From positions 1,204,840 through 1,268,839 of the forward strand of contig NZ_JAGYPL010000001.1 of assembly GCF_018343715.1 (NCBI RefSeq): 64,000 bases of DNA. The letters are read 5' to 3'. The position numbers and the translations under genes were made by a program. Under the pieces are notes generated by a model that saw only the letters and a list, made by a program, of their open reading frames with translations, ran no database searches and was not told the origin of the DNA. Every line of letters starts with the position of its first letter. The stretch's first letter is position 1. This stretch comes from Bacillus sp. FJAT-49711 (GTDB lineage Bacteria; Bacillota; Bacilli; Bacillales; Bacillaceae_C). Of the stretch, positions 8,255 through 16,663 are shown piece by piece.

Positions 8255-10168
8255 CTATTTCATGTAAATCCGTATAACGGAACCTTCTTCCACCTTAACA
8301 CCTGGTTCAGGAACTTGTTGAACTACTTCTGACCCTTCACCACTCGTTTTAAGCTGCAGATTGTACATTTGCTGTTGAATTTCTTTGATTGTCATACCCT
8401 TTAAGTCAGGAACACTCACCATCACTGGATCATTCCATTTTCTTTCTTTTTCAATCTGATTTTTTCTAGGCTCTACACCCATTGCCCGTAAAGAATCCTC
8501 CATCATTTTACCAACGATAGGAGCTGCCACTGTTCCTCCAAATTGGACGATTCCCTTCGGATTATCGACTGCTGTATATACGACGATTTGCGGGTCATCT
8601 GCTGGAGCAAAACCGATAAATGAAACGATATGATTGTTTTCCAAATATCTCCCGTCCTTTGCCTTCTGTGCAGTCCCAGTTTTTCCTCCTACGCGATAAG
8701 ATTCAATAAAGGCATTTCCTCCCGTACCTTGAGCTACCACACTCTCAAGAGCATGTCGGATTTCCTTTGAAGTTGATTCAGAAATGACCCTGCGCTTTGC
8801 GACTGGAGTCTTTCTCATAGCAACTTCTCCAGTAATCGGATCGATCAATTCTTTAGCAATAAAAGGCTGATAAAGTATACCACCGTTCACTGCTGCAGCT
8901 ACTGCAGCGACTTGTTGAATTGGAGTGACAGAAACCCCTTGGCCAAATGCAGTTGTAGCTAGTTCAACTGGTCCTACTTGATCCATTTTAAAAAGAATTC
9001 CTGTTCCTTCACCTGCAAGGTCAATGCCCGTCTTTTGCCCAAAGCCAAAATCCTTTATATATTTGAATAGCTTTTCTTTACCAACTCTATTACCAAGTTC
9101 AACAAATCCTGGGTTGCATGAATTTTCAACTACCTCAAGAAATGTTTCACTTCCATGCCCTCCTCTTTTCCAACATTTTAGTGTAGCTCCACCAACTTTA
9201 ACAAAACCAGGATCATGGAAATGATCGTTCTCTAGATCAACCTTGCCTTCTTCCAGAGCAGCCGCCAGTGTAATGATTTTAAAAGTAGACCCAGGCTCGT
9301 ATGTACTCCAAATTGGTAAATTACGATTATATACTTCTTGGGGAACTTCCCTAAAGTCTGCTGGATTAAACGAAGGTCTACTCGACATTGCTAATATCTC
9401 GCCATTTTTTGGATTCATGGCAATTGTGACGATTCCATCAGGATTATATAAAGCTTCAGCATTATCTAGTTCTCTTTCGACAATTGATTGGATTTTTGTG
9501 TCTATTGTCAATTTCAGATCATAGCCATCAATAGGTGGATCATATTCATCTGACATATCAGGCATTCTTCTTCCTTTTGCATCCGAGAAAAATTGTACAG
9601 AACCTTTCTTTCCACTCAATTCTTTATCGTAATATAGTTCAAGTCCCATCAATCCTTGATTATCTATTCCAGTAAATCCAAGAACGTGTGAAAGATAACT
9701 GCCAAAGGGATAATGACGTTTTGAATCTTCTGCAATATAAACACCTTTTAAATTTAATTCACGTACTTCCATTGCCTTTTCAAAAGAGATCTTTCTTCCT
9801 TCACGTATTCTTTCGATTGACGAATTCTTCACCATTTGTTTATATAGCGTTTCTTTTGACATATTTAATGCAGCAGCAAGTTTTTCTGCCGCTACTGCAG
9901 GGTCTTCAATTTGTCTTGGTATTACAAAAACAGTAGGAGCACTTTGATTCGTTGCAATCGCTACTCCATTACGATCTACTATTTTTCCTCGTTCAGGTTC
10001 AAAAGGGATATTTCTGCTCCACGAATCCCTTGCTCTCTCAGTTAATACATTGCTCATTCCAAATTGAACATATCCTAATCTTACATCAATAATAAAAAAG
10101 ATGAATAAACCTGCTGCTAGAATGAATGATAGTCTTTTTCTTACTGTAACTGTTGAAACACGCTTCAA
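8255..10168 (-). CDS. spoVD: Sporulation-specific class B penicillin-binding protein SpoVD
   Basis: SpoVD is a transpeptidase that cross-links cortex peptidoglycan in the forespore septum, partnered with SpoVE. It has one N-terminal membrane anchor (about residues 13-29), a PBP dimerisation domain, the acylation motif STFK with the nucleophile Ser294, SCN, and KTGT, then one C-terminal PASTA domain (VSVPDLKGMTIKEI onward). At 637 residues it is near the expected length. The start is TTG after GAGGGGG. The group II intron and two hairpins separate it from pbpB, so it needs its own promoter; B. subtilis spoVD is sigma-E controlled. Confidence 0.95.
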   Translation of the reverse strand: MKRVSTVTVRKRLSFILAAGLFIFFIIDVRLGYVQFGMSNVLTERARDSWSRNIPFEPERGKIVDRNGVAIATNQSAPTVFVIPRQIEDPAVAAEKLAAALNMSKETLYKQMVKNSSIERIREGRKISFEKAMEVRELNLKGVYIAEDSKRHYPFGSYLSHVLGFTGIDNQGLMGLELYYDKELSGKKGSVQFFSDAKGRRMPDMSDEYDPPIDGYDLKLTIDTKIQSIVERELDNAEALYNPDGIVTIAMNPKNGEILAMSSRPSFNPADFREVPQEVYNRNLPIWSTYEPGSTFKIITLAAALEEGKVDLENDHFHDPGFVKVGGATLKCWKRGGHGSETFLEVVENSCNPGFVELGNRVGKEKLFKYIKDFGFGQKTGIDLAGEGTGILFKMDQVGPVELATTAFGQGVSVTPIQQVAAVAAAVNGGILYQPFIAKELIDPITGEVAMRKTPVAKRRVISESTSKEIRHALESVVAQGTGGNAFIESYRVGGKTGTAQKAKDGRYLENNHIVSFIGFAPADDPQIVVYTAVDNPKGIVQFGGTVAAPIVGKMMEDSLRAMGVEPRKNQIEKERKWNDPVMVSVPDLKGMTIKEIQQQMYNLQLKTSGEGSEVVQQVPEPGVKVEEGSVIRIYMK

Positions 10169-10199
10169 AATAAGGACCCCCTCATTTTCTCGTTCGTTT

Positions 10200-10208
10200 A
10201 AGCTTATG
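10200..10208 (-). promoter_or_regulatory. Possible sigma-E -10 box upstream of spoVD
   Basis: Read leftward, CATAAGCTT matches the CATAnnnT form of mother-cell -10 boxes about 30 bases before the spoVD start codon. The -35 region is a poor match, so this is weak. It is listed because spoVD is sigma-E dependent in B. subtilis and no other promoter candidate was seen. Confidence 0.28.
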
Positions 10209-10351
10209 CCTTGTCCTTTGTTAGTAGAACGAAAACAAAAGCGAAGGCACCCCTTACCTATCGACCTACAGTTCCTAAGGTTGCGGGTCAGTTGAAGTTT
10301 CCACGGGAGGCGGCAGTTTTAGTCGAAGTTCCTCTTGACTGTCTTGAATAA

Positions 10352-12239
10352 ATCGAGTAGGAGGGAGTGATTAACCCCCGACCTCTCACACCACCGTACA
10401 TACCGTTCGGTATACGGCGGTTCAACTAAGATTGGTGACGCAAAGTTTCGTAACGAGATAATAGACTTTTGAGCCCTTGGGAATTCCAGTAGGAGTTTCC
10501 AAGGGTTCTGTGTAGTATCGGACTTTTGGAGATTCTCCAATAACTTCTACGTGAGTTTCCCCATTCATAAGCCTTTCCTTTCGGAACGCCAAGTCTAATG
10601 AGGTTCCTCACCTTCGTGCTTGGTTTCTTCCAATTCTTCCACATACACATCCGAAGTCTTCTTCTAATCCATGAATCAAACTCCCTGAATACACTTGGCG
10701 TATCTGCCAGGGCGAAGTATCCGCACCATCCCATTAGATATTGGTTTAGTTTCTCTATTCGATATTCCATGGGATAAGGTTTCTTTCTTGAGGTAATTTC
10801 TCGGATTTTATTCTTCATCCGTTTCACGCTTTCTTTGGCAATCCGAACTTTGGGTTCTTTATGAAAGGTAAAACTGAATCCAAGAAATTTCCTCTTCCAA
10901 GGACGGTCTACAGCTGACTTTTTCAAATTAACTTTCAGCTTAAGCTTTCCTTCTATAAACAAGGTGATGGAATCCATCACCCGGTTTCCTGCTTTCATTG
11001 TTTTCACATAGATATTAGCATCATCGGCGTATCGTACAAATTTGTGACCTCTTTCCTCTAACTTCTTGTCAAATTCGTCAAGGACAATGTTAGAGAGTAA
11101 AGGACTGAGAGGTCCTCCTTGTGGAGTTCCTTCCTCACTGGTTGTCACAATGCCATTTATCATGATTCCCGATTCTAGATATTTACGGATTAACTTAAGC
11201 AGGCGTTTATCTTCGATTCGTTTCGCTAGTGTCCCCATTAATTTGTCATGGTTTACTCTGTCGAAGAACTTCTCCAAGTCGATATCAACCACCCAACGAT
11301 AACCTTCCTGTATATAACCTTTTGCTTTCCTAACCGCATCATGGGCGCTTCGACCTGGTCGAAATCCATAACTATGGTCTGAGAACATCGGGTCATATAT
11401 AGTCGTTAAAACTTGGGCAATTGCTTGTTGAATGAGACGGTCTGTTACGGTAGGGATACCTAATAATCGCACCCCACCGTCAGGTTTCGGGATTTCGACC
11501 CTGCGGACGGGTTGCGGTGTATAGGTACCCTCAAGAAGTTCCATTTTCATGGATTCCCAGTGTTTCTTGATATGCTCTCGTAGGTTTTGTACGGACATCC
11601 CATCCACACCATGACTTCCTTTATTTCGTTCCACCCTTTTCAGGGCGGAAAGGAGGTTTTCCCGTGACAGTATTCGTTCCATTAACATTGGTTACGCCTC
11701 TTTCCGTGAACAACGATTCCACTTATGCCAGTTCTGCTCCACCATCTTGAAGTCCCCCATGGGATTCACCATATCCTCCTTCAAGCATGCCTTATCGGTT
11801 ATCTGTGTTCATCGCAGGTTACTGAATGCCAAGATGTTGCTCTCTCTTAATTGTTCAGCCCTTCCCATTCTTCTCGAGTTCGAATGGTACTATGGCCTCT
11901 GCTGACTTCTGATTGTTCAGCTATCCATCACTGGATAGGTTACCAAGTGAACTTGGCGTTCCAATCAGACCTCCCCAGGTAAGAACGTAGTCTTTCCCTC
12001 CACCTATCTGCTTCATTTACTACATACAACCTTCGGCAGAAAGGGCTTTGTTCTGTACTGCAAACTCACCCAATCGTAAATAGCCTAATATGAAGTTCGT
12101 GTTCCTCAGACCGGAGGTTTGCCGCTCGCTTCCTTCAGATTCCACGTCACCGTGGACACCCTTGCGTTAAGCTAACTGCTACTTCTGCCTTCGCAGTTCG
12201 GGACTTGCACCCTATAGACTACGCCCATGCTGGGCGCAC
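10352..12239 (-). mobile_element. Group IIC intron, apparently complete
   Basis: A ribozyme-type retroelement of about 1.89 kb on the minus strand. The 5' end is GTGCG at 12239-12235. Domain V is visible just after the maturase stop (about 10424-10388) as GAACCGCCGTATACC, a GAAC loop, and GGTATGTACGGTGG; its CGC triad is the form known for IIC introns. A domain VI-like stem follows and the 3' end is placed at the AT near 10352 (uncertain by a few bases). The maturase resembles the known Geobacillus GsI-IIC enzyme. IIC introns insert just below terminator stem-loops, and the hairpin at 12244-12273 fits this exactly. Confidence 0.88.
10426..11688 (-). CDS. ltrA: Group II intron reverse transcriptase/maturase
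   Basis: This protein helps the intron fold and splice and copies it into new DNA sites. The 420 residues include RT blocks with GFRPGRSAHDAV, VDIDLEKFFD, GTPQGGPLSPLL and the active site YADD at residues 220-223, followed by the thumb/maturase X domain (FRE.DSWIRRRLR). No HNH endonuclease domain follows, which is usual for class C. The frame is intact, so the element may be active. The ATG at 11688 follows AGAGGCG; a second ATG two codons on is also possible. It lies in the 3' half of the intron, as expected. Confidence 0.95.
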   Translation of the reverse strand: MLMERILSRENLLSALKRVERNKGSHGVDGMSVQNLREHIKKHWESMKMELLEGTYTPQPVRRVEIPKPDGGVRLLGIPTVTDRLIQQAIAQVLTTIYDPMFSDHSYGFRPGRSAHDAVRKAKGYIQEGYRWVVDIDLEKFFDRVNHDKLMGTLAKRIEDKRLLKLIRKYLESGIMINGIVTTSEEGTPQGGPLSPLLSNIVLDEFDKKLEERGHKFVRYADDANIYVKTMKAGNRVMDSITLFIEGKLKLKVNLKKSAVDRPWKRKFLGFSFTFHKEPKVRIAKESVKRMKNKIREITSRKKPYPMEYRIEKLNQYLMGWCGYFALADTPSVFREFDSWIRRRLRMCMWKNWKKPSTKVRNLIRLGVPKGKAYEWGNSRRSYWRISKSPILHRTLGNSYWNSQGLKSLLSRYETLRHQS

Positions 12240-12243
12240 AGTA

Positions 12244-12273
12244 AATCGATTCGTCCTATAGAACGAATCGATT
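12244..12273 (-). terminator. Perfect 11-bp hairpin at the intron insertion site
   Basis: AATCGATTCGT, an 8-base loop, then ACGAATCGATT. The stem ends four bases before the intron's GTGCG. It lacks a T-tract now, but the intron may have interrupted the run that followed. It sits below the pbpB terminator and is the kind of stem-loop IIC introns recognise as a target. Confidence 0.7.
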
Positions 12274-12324
12274 GTAGGGAAGAGGATAATAAGTTTTCTA
12301 TTCAATAGACGATGGAGCCAATTT

Positions 12325-12354
12325 GAAAAGCAGCGGCCGAAGCCGCTGCTTTTC
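12325..12354 (-). terminator. Terminator of pbpB
   Basis: A near-symmetric hairpin: GAAAAGCAGCGGC, a four-base loop, GCCGCTGCTTTTC, just past the pbpB stop. The TTTTC at the end of the stem serves as a short U-run. It should end most mraZ-rsmH-ftsL-pbpB transcripts before spoVD. Confidence 0.85.
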
Positions 12355-12356
12355 AA

Positions 12357-14579
12357 TTAATTTAATGGTTTATCTTCATCTTCTTTATTTTTTTCTGATT
12401 TCTCTCGGTCAATTTTTTGCTTAGGTGTTTCAAAGTTTACGACTAGATGATCACCTTCGCCAATTGGTGTGTCAGCTTTAATATTTTGTTTTGCAGCAAA
12501 TCCGTCCCCTACTATATTCACGTTTAAATTAGCCAACTTCGCGACAGTTAGCACATCACGTTTCGACCATCCGGTCATATTAGGCAACGTAAGATTTCCA
12601 TCTGTTTTAAGAACAATCTTTTCTCCTTCAATTAAGGAAACTCCCGCATTTGGAGATTGGTCAATTATCTTTTCTCCTTCTCCTATAATAATCGGAACCA
12701 ATGCATTATCCTTTACATAATCGATCGCTTCATTAGTTTTCATTTTTGAAAAATCAGGAAGACTTGCAATTTTAGTATCTGGAATTTCCTCAGGTTGAAT
12801 ATTCAAATACTGTAAACTGCTTTTCATTACAGTATTAAAAATCATTGAAACGGGAACACTTCCATTTTCTAAGTTACCATTCTCATCTTCTTTTAAATTC
12901 GGTTGTTCAACAGCAACATACATAATTAATTTCGGATCATCAGCAGGAGCCATTCCAAGGAACGAAAACACATAATCATCATACCCTTTTAAGTACTTTC
13001 CATCAGGACCAGGAATTTGAGCTGTTCCAGTTTTTCCAGCTACCTTATAGCCATCAATTTTATATCTTCCCCCAGTTCCATGTTCAGAGGTAAGAACGGT
13101 TTCCAGAATACTTCCTACTTCGTTTGCAGTTTCCTTACTGATTGGTTGGCCAACTATTTCGGGTTTTGTCTTCTCTTCTGTGCCATCATTAGGATTGACT
13201 ATTTTCTCTACAACATAAGGTTTCATCATTTTCCCATCATTTGCAATAGCAGTCATAGCTTGAACCATTTGCATAGCTGTTACAGTTGTACCTTGCCCAA
13301 AAACACTTGTAACCTTTTCAATAGGCCAATCATATAAAATTTTCCCTGGAACCTCATTTGGGAGATCGATACCAGTTGGTGTTCCAAATTTAAATTTATC
13401 CATATACTCCCGCCAAGCTTCAGTGCCCATTTTTTCAAGCAAGTAGGCAAAGCCTACGTTTGAAGAACGCTGTACCCCTTCCAAATATGTAATGGGTCCC
13501 CAACCTCTTCCACCGTTATGATCTCCAATATAGTCACTTTTGTTAACATAATATCTACCAGAAGGAAATGTCCCATTTGGATTAAATGCTTTCTTTTCAA
13601 TCGCTGCTGCTAATGAAAAGATTTTCATTGTGGAGCCCGGTTCAAAAGAAGTTTCAATGATTTCGTTATGCCACGACTTGTCAATCCCTACCCTTGTCGT
13701 AGGATGATATGTCGGTCGTTGACCCATAGCAAGGACTTTGCCGGTTTTCGGATCAGCGACTACTGCCATAATTCTTTTTGGTTTATATTGTTTATCCACT
13801 TTATTCATTGCATCTTCTAGAAAAGTTTGAATTTTTTTATCAAGTGTTAAATAGATTTCGTGTCCATTTACAGGTTCAATAACATGTTTACTTTTATTCG
13901 GAATGATGTAATTCCAAATATCTCCCTCATATTGAATAGAACCATCTGTCCCCTTTAATAAATCATTATAGCTTTTTTCGAGACCCGTCTGTCCAACTAT
14001 TTCAGATGTTTTATTTTTTTTATTTACTTCTTTTTGAGCATAACCAATTAAATGGGAAGAAAAGATTCCATTTGGATAAAAGCGTTTAGACTCTTTAATA
14101 AAGGATATTCCAGGCAACTTTAACGATTCTATTTTTTTCTTCACACTATGGGATAAATCTTTTCCAGCTACCCCAAACTCTACCTGTTTTCTCGCTTCTT
14201 TCGTTAGTCTCTCATAAAGCTCCTTTTCGCTCATATCAATTTCATTAGCTAATTTGGATGCAGTCATTTGCGGATCCACAACGTGTCTAGGGTGTTCAGG
14301 GTCGGTCGTTAAATCCTTATCAAGGATAGCGACTAATGTATACGATGCAGAATCTTCGGCTATAACCTCACCAGTATGGTCGTAAATCGCCCCTCTTTTC
14401 GCAGGGATTTTTTCTTGACGCAAATATAGTTGGGCAGCCTTTGCTGAAAGTACCTTCCCTTCTGCTTCACCAGTATACTGAATGGTAACAAATCTTATAA
14501 TCAAGACAAAAAAGAGCAGGCTGAAGAAAATAAAGAAAAACGCTGCTCCTATGTTCATATTCTTTTTAGTGTTTTTCAT
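12357..14579 (-). CDS. pbpB: Division-specific penicillin-binding protein 2B
   Basis: PBP2B is the class B transpeptidase of the divisome in Bacillus. It has one N-terminal membrane anchor (about residues 10-30), a dimerisation domain, the transpeptidase motifs STMK (Ser316-Lys319), SSN and KTGT, and two C-terminal PASTA domains (starting near PDFSKMKTNEA and PNMTGWSKRDV). Length 740 is near the family norm. The tail is rich in Lys/Glu/Asp. The ATG overlaps the ftsL TGA by four bases, so translation is coupled to ftsL. Confidence 0.96.
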   Translation of the reverse strand: MKNTKKNMNIGAAFFFIFFSLLFFVLIIRFVTIQYTGEAEGKVLSAKAAQLYLRQEKIPAKRGAIYDHTGEVIAEDSASYTLVAILDKDLTTDPEHPRHVVDPQMTASKLANEIDMSEKELYERLTKEARKQVEFGVAGKDLSHSVKKKIESLKLPGISFIKESKRFYPNGIFSSHLIGYAQKEVNKKNKTSEIVGQTGLEKSYNDLLKGTDGSIQYEGDIWNYIIPNKSKHVIEPVNGHEIYLTLDKKIQTFLEDAMNKVDKQYKPKRIMAVVADPKTGKVLAMGQRPTYHPTTRVGIDKSWHNEIIETSFEPGSTMKIFSLAAAIEKKAFNPNGTFPSGRYYVNKSDYIGDHNGGRGWGPITYLEGVQRSSNVGFAYLLEKMGTEAWREYMDKFKFGTPTGIDLPNEVPGKILYDWPIEKVTSVFGQGTTVTAMQMVQAMTAIANDGKMMKPYVVEKIVNPNDGTEEKTKPEIVGQPISKETANEVGSILETVLTSEHGTGGRYKIDGYKVAGKTGTAQIPGPDGKYLKGYDDYVFSFLGMAPADDPKLIMYVAVEQPNLKEDENGNLENGSVPVSMIFNTVMKSSLQYLNIQPEEIPDTKIASLPDFSKMKTNEAIDYVKDNALVPIIIGEGEKIIDQSPNAGVSLIEGEKIVLKTDGNLTLPNMTGWSKRDVLTVAKLANLNVNIVGDGFAAKQNIKADTPIGEGDHLVVNFETPKQKIDREKSEKNKEDEDKPLN

Positions 14580-14938
14580 TTATTCTCAACAACCCTGACG
14601 TTATTTTCATCCAAGTCTAACCCTGATTTTCTCGCTATTTTCATTACTCTTTCATTGCTGCTTAATTCTTTTACTTGTGACTCCAAATCGCCATTTATTT
14701 TTTGCTGTTCAAAAATAGCAGATTTCACATCTTCAATATTTTTATTCACTTCATATATTTTCGTTTGAGCGGAAATAATTTGAACCGCCATGACTATAAC
14801 AAAAGCAACGAGTAGTATGGAAAGAAATTTTTCTCCAGGAGTTATTTTTGCATGACGTCTAATGGTTTTTACTTGGACTTGTGTTGGTTGTTGAGTTTCA
14901 ATATGTTGTTGATAATGTTTTCGAGCTAAATTACTCAA
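14576..14938 (-). CDS. ftsL: Cell division protein FtsL
   Basis: FtsL is a small bitopic protein that forms a complex with DivIC and DivIB and controls the timing of septum synthesis. The 120-residue product has a Gln-rich cytoplasmic end, one membrane segment (about residues 38-57) and an extracellular coiled coil (YEVNKNIEDVKSAIFEQQ). The TTG start at 14938 follows AGGGGG. Sequence in this family drifts fast, so gene order (rsmH-ftsL-pbpB) carries much of the identification. Confidence 0.92.
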   Translation of the reverse strand: MSNLARKHYQQHIETQQPTQVQVKTIRRHAKITPGEKFLSILLVAFVIVMAVQIISAQTKIYEVNKNIEDVKSAIFEQQKINGDLESQVKELSSNERVMKIARKSGLDLDENNVRVVENK

Positions 14939-14976
14939 AATGTCTTCCCCCTACATCAAATTGCCTAAAATGAATT

Positions 14977-15909
14977 TTATATCTTTTCTGCAATTCTTAA
15001 TTTTGCTGAACGTGATCGATTGTTTTCTTTTAATTCCAGTTCAGAAGGAATAATTGGTTTTCGATTAACAAGCTTTAACGTCGGTTCATAGCCTTCAGGT
15101 ATGACAGGCATTCCAGGAGGCAATGCGGGACCGTTGCTTGCTTCTTTAAATACGGATTTACATATTCTATCTTCTAAAGAGTGAAAAGTAATAACACTAA
15201 TTCTTCCAGAAGGGTTAAGCAGATCGATTGCTTGTTTTAAAGAACTTTCAAATGCATGCAGTTCATCATTTACAGCGATACGAATTGCTTGAAAAATACG
15301 TTTTGCGGGATGCCCACCTTTTCTTCTAGCTGGTGCTGGTATCCCATCTTTAATTAATTCAACTAATTCACCTGTCGTTTCGATCGGTTTTTTTTCTCTT
15401 GCCGCTTCAATCTTTCTAGCAATTTGCTTAGAAAATTTCTCTTCGCCGTAATGGAAAAAAATACGAACCATATCCTCGTAAGACCACCCGTTAATTACAT
15501 CATAGGCTGAAACTTTTCCTTGAAGATCCATCCTCATATCAAGTGGTGCATCGTGGTGATAACTGAATCCTCTTTCCGGAGTATCCAATTGTGGGGAAGA
15601 AACCCCCAAATCATATAATATCCCATCCACTTTATGTATACCGACGCTGTTAATTTTTTCTTCTATATATTTAAAATTGCTTTTTACAAAAATCAAGTTT
15701 TCTTCGTACTTCGAAAGTTTTTCTTTCGCATGAAGGATAGCTGTCTCATCTTGATCAAAAGCGATCAATCTACCTTCTGTAGATAACTTGGAAAGGATTA
15801 GTTCAGAGTGACCCCCACCCCCGAGTGTACAATCCACATAAATCCCATCTGGATGAATATTCAATCCTTCGACAGTTTCATTCAATAAAACGGTAGTATG
15901 ATTAAACAT
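14977..15909 (-). CDS. rsmH: 16S rRNA (cytosine-1402-N4) methyltransferase RsmH
   Basis: RsmH (MraW) methylates N4 of C1402 in 16S rRNA using S-adenosylmethionine. The SAM-binding motif [10 protein letters not shown] is near residue 25, with [11 protein letters not shown] and the C-terminal [11 protein letters not shown] and [10 protein letters not shown] typical of the family. 310 residues is the normal length. It lies between mraZ and ftsL, its conserved position in the dcw cluster. Confidence 0.97.
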   Translation of the reverse strand: MFNHTTVLLNETVEGLNIHPDGIYVDCTLGGGGHSELILSKLSTEGRLIAFDQDETAILHAKEKLSKYEENLIFVKSNFKYIEEKINSVGIHKVDGILYDLGVSSPQLDTPERGFSYHHDAPLDMRMDLQGKVSAYDVINGWSYEDMVRIFFHYGEEKFSKQIARKIEAAREKKPIETTGELVELIKDGIPAPARRKGGHPAKRIFQAIRIAVNDELHAFESSLKQAIDLLNPSGRISVITFHSLEDRICKSVFKEASNGPALPPGMPVIPEGYEPTLKLVNRKPIIPSELELKENNRSRSAKLRIAEKI

Positions 15910-15942
15910 TAGATGTCACCTTTCAGCCTTTCCAAAAATCGA

Positions 15943-16374
15943 CTAAATGTCAAAATCAATCATGTTCTCTGCAATTTCGGCAAAAGATTCTTCTGACTTT
16001 GCAAAATAGTCTTCCCAAATATCCTTGCTCCAAATCTCTATTCTGTTTGATACCCCTAAAATCACACATTCTTTTATTAGTTTAGCATAGCCAAGTAGTG
16101 GTGTTGGCAAATTTATTCTGCCTTGTTTATCCAATTCGCATTCAACGGCACCGGAGAAAAAAAATCTCGTAAATGCTCTAGCATCCTTCTTAGTCATAGG
16201 GAGCGTTTTTAATTTTTCCTCCAAAAGTCGCCATTCTTCGAGTGGATATCCAAATAAACATTGATCAAGTCCACGGGTAATGACAAAATTCTCACCGAGA
16301 TGTTCACGAAATTTAGCAGGGACGATTAAACGGCCCTTCGTATCAATGTTATGTTGATATTCTCCCATGAACAT
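15943..16374 (-). CDS. mraZ: Transcriptional regulator MraZ
   Basis: MraZ is a DNA-binding protein with two SpoVT/AbrB-like halves that controls the dcw operon, usually its own promoter. The 143-residue form starting [15 protein letters not shown] is used; the frame runs 15 codons further upstream but that extension has no ribosome site and is not family-like. Both halves carry the D.KGR/DKQGR motif. A GTGGGGAC segment 8-15 bases before the ATG serves as ribosome site and is also part of a candidate MraZ box, which suggests binding may hinder both transcription and translation. Confidence 0.95.
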   Translation of the reverse strand: MFMGEYQHNIDTKGRLIVPAKFREHLGENFVITRGLDQCLFGYPLEEWRLLEEKLKTLPMTKKDARAFTRFFFSGAVECELDKQGRINLPTPLLGYAKLIKECVILGVSNRIEIWSKDIWEDYFAKSEESFAEIAENMIDFDI

Positions 16375-16382
16375 AGACTTGT

Positions 16383-16422
16383 CCCCACTTTCTAACTTTA
16401 CTGTACCACATCCCCCCACTTT
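16383..16422 (-). promoter_or_regulatory. Candidate MraZ operator boxes
   Basis: Read leftward, AAAGTGGGG occurs twice (16422-16414 and 16391-16383), with two weaker forms between, GATGTGG (16412-16406) and AAAGTTAG (16399-16392). MraZ is known in several bacteria to bind direct GTGG/TGGG-type repeats in front of mraZ. The mraZ promoter should overlap this stretch (a TACAGT at 16405-16400 could be a -10), though no good -35 is clear. Confidence 0.5.
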
Positions 16423-16605
16423 CTACCACCATTTTTTAATATGAAATAAAGAAAATGCGAGAGCATAGCGATTGACTACATACAAACGTCGGGACCTCAG
16501 GCAGAGATAAGGAATCATGATTCCTCCTAGCGGTCAAATCAAACTTCCTTATAGCATCAGGCTTAGTAGATAGGCGCTGTTCCTATACAATTCCTTACTT
16601 TTCTC

Positions 16606-16654
16606 AAAAAAAAACTATCTTACTATTGAAGACATGCTTCAATAATAAGATAGT
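16606..16654 (-). terminator. Strong terminator of bshC
   Basis: An 18-bp stem with one mismatch: ACTATCTTA.TATTGAAG pairs with CTTCAATA.TAAGATAGT, followed leftward by nine T. It lies ten bases past the bshC stop and insulates the dcw cluster from the panE-bshC transcript. Confidence 0.92.
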
Positions 16655-16663
16655 CGTTACAAT

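Noticed and set aside
10319-10540. 73-codon frame on the minus strand at the intron 3' end
   Set aside because: It overlaps the maturase in another frame and runs through domain V, which is structural RNA.
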